Positions 6,613-10,848 of a DNA stretch of 10,848 bases are shown here, piece after piece (position 1 is the stretch's first letter; each line of letters opens with the position of its first letter). Position numbers and translations under genes: made by a program. Source of the stretch: Candidatus Parcubacteria bacterium. GTDB lineage: Bacteria > Patescibacteriota > Minisyncoccia > JAHIHE01 > JAGLIN01. The DNA lies in the NCBI GenBank assembly GCA_023142975.1, contig JAGLIN010000021.1:1-10848 (forward strand), read 5' to 3'. Under the pieces are notes generated by a model. The model searched no databases. It was not told where the DNA came from and was given only the letters and a program-made list of their open reading frames with translations.

Positions 6613-7503
6613 ATGTTTCAAAATTCAAAATTCAAAATTCAAAATTCAAATGGTTTTACGCTTCTTGAAGTTTTGGTAGCAGTTGCTATTTTTGCGATTA
6701 TATTAGGTATTGCGATTGTTACTTCAAGATCTTTCAGCAATACCGTAAATTTGGATAATTCTGGGAAGATAATAGGAGCAAAGATAAAACTTGCAAAAAC
6801 GCATTCAGTCGGCGCTTTGAATGACACTAATTATGGAGTTCATTTTGAAAGTGACAGAGTAGTTGTTTTTGCCGGAGACACTTTTGACGCGGGCGATGCG
6901 ACTAATAAAGTCGCAAATTTATCAGACACCGTAGAAATATACGATATTAGTCTTAATGGCGGCGGACCTGATTTGGTGTTTAACCGTTTAACCGGAACGA
7001 CTGATAATTTTGGAACTATAGGAATTAGACTCGTGAAAGATTCGTCTAAAACAAAGCAGGTTGTAATTAATAAAGAAGGTCAAATTGATTATGTTTCATT
7101 TCAAACGAGCTTAGGCTCTCCTTTTACAAACGCGAGACATGTTCATTACGACTTAGTATATAATATTGAAAATTCCACAATTTTGCGTTTTGAGCGAATT
7201 ATTGACGAAGTTTCTACTGTTAATAATATTGACGCAACAGCATATTTTAACGCAAATGCAACAGAATTTGATTGGAGCGGGGAGACAATTATAGGGTCTT
7301 CTCAAACAGCGAGAATACGCGGATGGTTAGACGGGGGCAATACCGTACTTTGTGTAATACTTGATCAAACAGAAAGCGATACTCTAAATGTATATTTTAT
7401 TGATGGTGAAGGAACAAAAAAAATTACCACATACACGAATGTTGACGGAATAATAAGCGTAACTTCAAATTCAATATATGTCGGAGCAACGGATATTAGA
7501 TAA
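6613..7503 (+). CDS. prepilin-like protein, GspH/FimT-type minor pilin with C-terminal extension
   Basis: A class III signal peptide is clear: a 14-residue leader ending in Gly14, then FTLLE with Glu19 at mature position +5 and a hydrophobic helix to about residue 38. Prepilin peptidase would cut after Gly14 and methylate Phe15. Residues about 52-160 fit a GspH/FimT-like minor pilin domain, including VFNRLTGT (122-129) and the VVINKEGQIDY stretch (150-160). About 135 further residues follow, beta-rich in appearance and unrecognised, making the protein longer than most minor pilins. The leader codons contain four copies of a 7-nt repeat (6619-6646). It is the first gene behind the promoter at 6528-6556 and probably heads the pilin cluster. 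No Shine-Dalgarno sequence is positioned for the ATG at 6613. Confidence 0.9.
   Translation: MFQNSKFKIQNSNGFTLLEVLVAVAIFAIILGIAIVTSRSFSNTVNLDNSGKIIGAKIKLAKTHSVGALNDTNYGVHFESDRVVVFAGDTFDAGDATNKVANLSDTVEIYDISLNGGGPDLVFNRLTGTTDNFGTIGIRLVKDSSKTKQVVINKEGQIDYVSFQTSLGSPFTNARHVHYDLVYNIENSTILRFERIIDEVSTVNNIDATAYFNANATEFDWSGETIIGSSQTARIRGWLDGGNTVLCVILDQTESDTLNVYFIDGEGTKKITTYTNVDGIISVTSNSIYVGATDIR
6619..6646 (+). repeat. four tandem CAAAATT heptamers in prepilin leader codons
   Basis: CAAAATT is repeated exactly four times (6619-6625, 6626-6632, 6633-6639, 6640-6646), followed by a partial CAAA. The tract encodes the prepilin leader between Met1 and Gly14. On the minus strand the unit reads as GAATTTT, one base away from the GAATTAT unit that flanks the four-helix-bundle gene. 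Because 7 is not a multiple of 3, gain or loss of one unit would put the FTLLE helix out of frame with the ATG. Confidence 0.85.
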
Positions 7504-7506
7504 ATC

Positions 7507-7586
7507 AGGATTTCTTTATTTTAATTCATCTTTAAGGAATTCTAAAACAAGTTCAGAATAGGCATAAATTAAAGCAAAGAAGTTTT
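7507..7586. repeat. short TIR element with central palindrome, between two pilin genes
   Basis: The outer arms 7507-7526 and 7567-7586 are complementary at 15 of 20 positions. The centre, ATTCTAAA (7539-7546) and TTCAGAAT (7552-7559), pairs at 7 of 8 positions around ACAAG, the same loop as in the element at 1829-1912. CAAAGAAGTTTTAAA (7575-7589) is identical to 1160-1174. It is a third member of the family, 80 bp long, and fills most of the 115-bp gap. Confidence 0.55.
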
Positions 7587-7618
7587 AAATGTATTTTATT
7601 TAGATAAGGCATTCCATT

Positions 7619-8098
7619 ATGGACAATTCTAAACAAAATGGCTATGGACTAATTGAAATAATTGTGGTCGCAAGCGTTGGGTTGATGATTTTTTTGAGTA
7701 TTAGCAATTGTTTAAATTCTTTCTTGAAAATATCCATTAATAATGTTAATACAACCGAAGCATTATTTTTGGCAAAATCTTCGCTTGAGCAAGCGCGCGC
7801 TGTTCGCGACGAAGACTGGACAAATATTTCAAGTTTGAATTTGAGCGATTCATATTATTTTGATTCTAATGGAGATAGTCCCGAAAAATGGATATCGCAG
7901 ACGGGGACAAAAAGCGAAGGAAGGTATACAATATGGATAACTATTTCAGAAGTTCAGCGCGATGGAAATGATGACATTGTTTCAAGCGGCGGGACGGTTG
8001 ATGACAATACCTTAAAAATTACTTCTAATATTTCATGGCTTACGACAAGCGGAACGGAGCAGATTAGTTTATTTGAATATTTAACTAATTTTAGATAG
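7619..8098 (+). CDS. prepilin-like protein, PilV-type minor pilin
   Basis: The leader is short (MDNSKQNG), with Gly8 followed by YGLIE, so Glu13 is at mature +5. The hydrophobic helix runs to about residue 28. Family-typical features follow: LAKSSLEQARAVRDEDW (51-67), which resembles the PilV-like alpha-helix and following loop of CPR pilins, and a C-terminal strand pattern ending YLTNFR. There is no large extension; 159 residues is a usual minor-pilin length. An AAGG at 7606-7609 is 9 nt from the ATG at 7619, the only plausible ribosome binding site among the pilin genes. Pilin class is secure; the PilV label is by resemblance. Confidence 0.9.
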   Translation: MDNSKQNGYGLIEIIVVASVGLMIFLSISNCLNSFLKISINNVNTTEALFLAKSSLEQARAVRDEDWTNISSLNLSDSYYFDSNGDSPEKWISQTGTKSEGRYTIWITISEVQRDGNDDIVSSGGTVDDNTLKITSNISWLTTSGTEQISLFEYLTNFR

Positions 8099-8142
8099 AC
8101 AGTGCTTTAGAATTTAAGCCCTAAAATAAGTTTGTAAACATC

Positions 8143-8706
8143 ATGAACAATATTTTCAATAAAATAAAACAAAACAAAAATAACTCTGGTTATACATTAA
8201 TAGAGATGATTATCTATGTTGCTTTGGTTGGAATTATAGTCGTATTTATTTATGGTGTTATTTTATTTGTTTATAATAGTAATAGAGAAACGGTTAATCT
8301 AGTTAAAATTAATTCAAATGCTTATGGCGTAATGGAACGAATAAGATATGAGGTGGAAAATGCTGATTATGTTTATCTTGCTACGAGTAATATGGCGAAT
8401 TATGATTATGATTTAGCAGAGGCGGATCAGCTTTCTCTGGCGACAAAAATCGGCGTTCTGTCTCCAGAAGATATTACTTTTGTTGATATTTATCTTGAAA
8501 ACGGAACGGTTTTTATAGAAAAAGAAGAATCAAATCCAGTAGCGCTCACATCTTCTGGCGTAGAAGTTTCTGATTTAAGTTTTTTTTATTATAAAAACGG
8601 CTTAAGAGAATCAATAACTATGGATATTACCATTGGATCGAAAAGTAGTTCGGCATCAAGTCGGTCTATTCATTTGGTTAGTACCATAGCGCTTAGATCG
8701 TTTTAA
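8143..8706 (+). CDS. prepilin-like protein, PilW/PulJ-type minor pilin
   Basis: The leader of 16 residues ends in Gly16 and is followed by YTLIE with Glu21 at mature +5, then a long hydrophobic helix (to about 43). The segment VMERIRYEVENADYV (63-77) and the later SDLSFFYYKNGLRESI stretch (143-158) are of the kind seen in PilW/PulJ-like minor pilins. The C-terminal half is rich in Ser and probably a beta-sheet. The start lies 44 nt after the preceding pilin's stop with no Shine-Dalgarno sequence. Together with its neighbours it forms the expected minor pilin set; subfamily label is by resemblance only. Confidence 0.88.
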   Translation: MNNIFNKIKQNKNNSGYTLIEMIIYVALVGIIVVFIYGVILFVYNSNRETVNLVKINSNAYGVMERIRYEVENADYVYLATSNMANYDYDLAEADQLSLATKIGVLSPEDITFVDIYLENGTVFIEKEESNPVALTSSGVEVSDLSFFYYKNGLRESITMDITIGSKSSSASSRSIHLVSTIALRSF

Positions 8707-8710
8707 TTTA

Positions 8711-8832
8711 AGGACTTCTTCACTTCTGTCACCCTGAGCTTGTCGAAGGGTGGGAAGCACGCTAAATTTATCACCCTTCGACAAGCTCAGGATGACAAAT
8801 TTAGCTTAGAGTGATAAAAGTGAGGAAGTCCT
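8711..8832. repeat. palindromic TIR element with two competing stems
   Basis: The outer arms 8711-8740 and 8803-8832 are complementary at about 25 of 30 positions, with all mismatches being transitions; the outermost 15 bp match at 14. Nested inside, 8728-8752 (containing CCCTGAGCTTGTCGAAGGG) pairs with 8772-8796 at 24 of 25 positions. GCTAAATTT (8761-8769), in the loop of that stem, is perfectly complementary to 8797-8805 just outside it. Positions 8728-8740 can thus pair with either of two partners. The element lies between two pilin genes, starting 4 bp after the stop of the upstream one and ending 13 bp before the start of the downstream one. It could act as a partial terminator or mRNA stabiliser. 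Confidence 0.75.
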
Positions 8833-8845
8833 AAGTTTAAAAAAT

Positions 8846-10690
8846 ATGAGCAAAAACGAAATAAATAATAAAGGTTTTGCGGCTATTATGGCTCTTCTTT
8901 TAGTAATAAGCTTGGTTTTAGTTGTGTCATTCTCAGTAACTATTATTATTGTCAATGAAAATCAGATTGATAAAAATTTAGTAATTTCAGCGCAATCCTA
9001 CTATTCTGCTGAATCGGGAGTTGAAGACGGACTCTTAAGAATTATAAATAGTGATTACAATTATACTGTTTTAAATAATTTTGATTTAGATGGTTCTGCG
9101 ATAGTTCAAAATATAATTGAAAGCGGTAATTCAACTATTGTAGAGTCAAGTTCCTCTTATCTCGGCAATGAAAGAAAAATTAAAACTGAACTTATCATAA
9201 CTACAGATGATATATCTTTTCATTATGGAGTGCAGGTCGGAGAAGGAGGATTGGTTATGGGTAATAACTCTTCTATCTCTGGAAATTTATATTCTGATGG
9301 TCCTGTGTCTGGAAGCGGAACAATAGAGGGAGATCTTACTGTCGCTACAGGAATGAGTTTGGATGCTAATGGAGTGTGGGATACGCATGATGACGATTTA
9401 ATGTTTGGGGAGGACGAAGAGCCAACTGATATTGCGATGAGTTTTACTCCAACTTCTACGGGAATATTATCTCAGGTTTCTTTTTATGTTAAAAACAGCA
9501 GTCCTGTTCATGGAAGCGGAACGATTAAGATTGCTGAAGACAACGCGGGCTCTCCTTCAACTATAGCAATAGCAGAAGATACTTTTTTATCTTCAAAAAT
9601 CGGTTCGGCTTATGGATGGGCTAATTTTAGTTTTTCTTCTCCTGTTAATCTAACGGGCGGTAATACTTATTGGATAATTATTGATCTTAATTCAGAAAAT
9701 AAAAAGCATTTTTCTATAGGGAGAGGACAGTGGAACGCTAATAGCGTTTCCAAACATAGTTCTGATTGGAGCAGTGGATCCTGGACAACTGACGCAGCGG
9801 GAGATTATAATTATAAAGCTTGGATTGGAGGGCTTTCAACTTCGGTTGACGGATTGATAATAGAAGGAGATGTTTATGCTCACGAGATTTCAAACACTAA
9901 AGTTTGTGGCGATGCTTATTATCAGACAATAGATTCGGATTCCTCTGATTTTTTAAACAATCCTACAGATTCATATTGTAACCTTCCTCTAACTCCAGGT
10001 GTGGGTTATTCGGGAAGCCCCGATCCTCCTATTGCGTCTCTGCCAATTTCTGACAGTAACATTGCTGACTGGAAAGCGGAAGCGTTTGCTTATGGAACTT
10101 TAAGTTCTTCTTTGTGTGATGCGTCATCTGATATGATAATAAATGGCGGAAAATTAATATGCACAGGTGAAAAAGGTTTTAATCCAGACATTAGCGCGAA
10201 AATAACATTAAAAGGGACTTTGTGGGTTGTGGGGAATATAACTTTAGAAAATAATAGTGTTTTAATGTTAGACAGCGACTATGGAGAAAATAGCGGTGTA
10301 GTTATTGCTGACAATCCTGAAAATGAATCTACCAGCGGGAAGATTCTTGTTGAGAATGGCATTGTTATTTGTGGTTCGCAAGGACTTAATGTAGCTGAAA
10401 GTGGTTGCGCTGATTCTGTCGGCAGTTATATTCTAATGCTATCTACCCACTCTGGAACTGATCCTTCTTATGCTGTTGAAGTAAGAAATAATGCAAGCGG
10501 GGCTATATTTTATGCTCATAATGGCACGGCTCATATTAAAAATGGCGCTGATCTTAAAGAAGTGACGGCTTATAAATTAAGCTTAGAAGAGAATGCTAAG
10601 GTTAAATATGAAAGCGGGTTGGCAGACGCAAGCTTTACAAGCGGTCCAGGCGCTGGATGGTTAATAGCGGATTGGAACGAGATTCAGTAG
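8846..10690 (+). CDS. large PilX/GspK-like pilus protein with inserted beta-sandwich-type domain
   Basis: The N-terminus has Gly10 followed by FAAIM and a hydrophobic helix (11-36), then QSYYSAESGVEDGL (50-63), which is the hallmark of PilX N-terminal-type proteins. Mature position +5 is Met15, not Glu, as in GspK-type tip subunits. Residues about 124-168 and 333-350 show short repeated strands of the kind VxGxxxSGNLYS and IIEGDVYA, like polymer-forming beta-helical repeats. Between them, about 192-330, lies a separate domain (opening DIAMSFTPTSTGILSQVSFY, with many Trp and Tyr) that resembles the choice-of-anchor or jelly-roll domains of bacterial surface proteins. The C-terminal half (about 430-590) again has beta-repeat character (GTLWVVGNITLENN). 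At 614 residues it is much larger than classical PilX. It probably sits at the pilus tip or acts as an adhesin-like subunit; this role is inferred. Confidence 0.85.
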   Translation: MSKNEINNKGFAAIMALLLVISLVLVVSFSVTIIIVNENQIDKNLVISAQSYYSAESGVEDGLLRIINSDYNYTVLNNFDLDGSAIVQNIIESGNSTIVESSSSYLGNERKIKTELIITTDDISFHYGVQVGEGGLVMGNNSSISGNLYSDGPVSGSGTIEGDLTVATGMSLDANGVWDTHDDDLMFGEDEEPTDIAMSFTPTSTGILSQVSFYVKNSSPVHGSGTIKIAEDNAGSPSTIAIAEDTFLSSKIGSAYGWANFSFSSPVNLTGGNTYWIIIDLNSENKKHFSIGRGQWNANSVSKHSSDWSSGSWTTDAAGDYNYKAWIGGLSTSVDGLIIEGDVYAHEISNTKVCGDAYYQTIDSDSSDFLNNPTDSYCNLPLTPGVGYSGSPDPPIASLPISDSNIADWKAEAFAYGTLSSSLCDASSDMIINGGKLICTGEKGFNPDISAKITLKGTLWVVGNITLENNSVLMLDSDYGENSGVVIADNPENESTSGKILVENGIVICGSQGLNVAESGCADSVGSYILMLSTHSGTDPSYAVEVRNNASGAIFYAHNGTAHIKNGADLKEVTAYKLSLEENAKVKYESGLADASFTSGPGAGWLIADWNEIQ

Positions 10691-10720
10691 GCATATAAAT
10701 ATTTTTAGGGTCTCACTTTA

Positions 10721-10843
10721 TGTCATTTCGAAACGGAACCGCAGTGGAGTGAGAAATCTATAAACAATACTATACAGATAGAATAATTATATTTACTCAA
10801 CTCTTAGATCTCTCAATCGCTTCGTCCTATTCTGAAGGCGACA
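10721..10843. repeat. long imperfect inverted repeat after the pilin cluster
   Basis: The left arm starts TGTCATTTCGAAAC (10721-10734) and runs through GAGTGAGAAATCTA (10747-10760). The right arm, from TAGATCTCTCAATCG (10805) to GGCGACA (about 10843), is its imperfect reverse complement. The spacer of about 44 bp is AT-rich. The layout matches the widespread bacterial REP-like palindromes with a TGTCATTTCGAA end, and the TGTCATTT-GAAAC core also occurs at 1850-1863. It fills most of the last 158 bp, which hold no gene, and could end transcription of the pilin cluster. Confidence 0.55.
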
Positions 10844-10848
10844 TTAGC

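Noticed and set aside
8728..8805. H-type pseudoknot formed by the inner stem and GCTAAATTT/AAATTTAGC
   Set aside because: There is no linker between the 3' arm of the 25-bp stem and the 8797-8805 strand, so both full stems cannot form together; alternative pairings are more reasonable.

Overview
The window is AT-rich, with long runs of A and T. Genes are tightly packed on the plus strand, and most start codons lack an obvious Shine-Dalgarno sequence. It carries a type IV pilus gene set with large, poorly conserved minor pilins, short inverted-repeat elements between genes, and a four-helix-bundle (S23/IVS-type) gene. This combination suggests a Patescibacteria/CPR bacterium (Parcubacteria-like). 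That assignment is inferred from gene content and style; the window has no rRNA or other phylogenetic marker.

Layout. Positions 1-1602 hold a two-gene signalling block: a membrane-anchored histidine kinase (66-1019) behind a good sigma-70-type promoter, then a stand-alone receiver-domain protein (1219-1602). A gap of about 340 bp (1603-1943) holds two different terminal-inverted-repeat elements. Positions 1944-5376 hold the pilus motor core: pilB ATPase, a four-helix-bundle protein gene bracketed by inverted arrays of a heptanucleotide repeat, and pilC platform protein, with gaps of only about 20 nt. Positions 5443-6525 encode a membrane-anchored, cysteine-rich secreted protein. A second promoter (TTGTCT, 17 bp, TATAAT) precedes a run of four prepilin-like genes. 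These are a GspH/FimT-like pilin (6613-7503), a PilV-like pilin (7619-8098), a PilW/PulJ-like pilin (8143-8706) and a large PilX/GspK-like protein with an inserted beta-sandwich-type domain (8846-10690). The last 158 bp hold another long inverted repeat.

How the genes fit together. PilB would power polymerisation through PilC. The four prepilin-like proteins all have the N-terminal Gly plus hydrophobic helix of class III signal peptides and look like a minor-pilin/tip complex. The PilX/GspK-like member lacks Glu at +5, as expected for a tip subunit. The kinase and receiver may regulate pilus use, but this rests on proximity alone. Prepilin peptidase, PilT, and PilM/N/O are not present here.

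Main points for a second look: (1) the four-helix-bundle gene whose flanks, including its own start and stop codons, are inverted arrays of a GAATTAT-like heptamer; (2) a related heptamer (four exact copies) in the leader-peptide codons of a prepilin, where copy-number change would shift the frame; (3) a family of short TIR/palindromic elements in at least four intergenic gaps; (4) a terminator-like hairpin inside the signal-anchor codons of the Cys-rich gene; (5) the domain insertion in the PilX-like protein.
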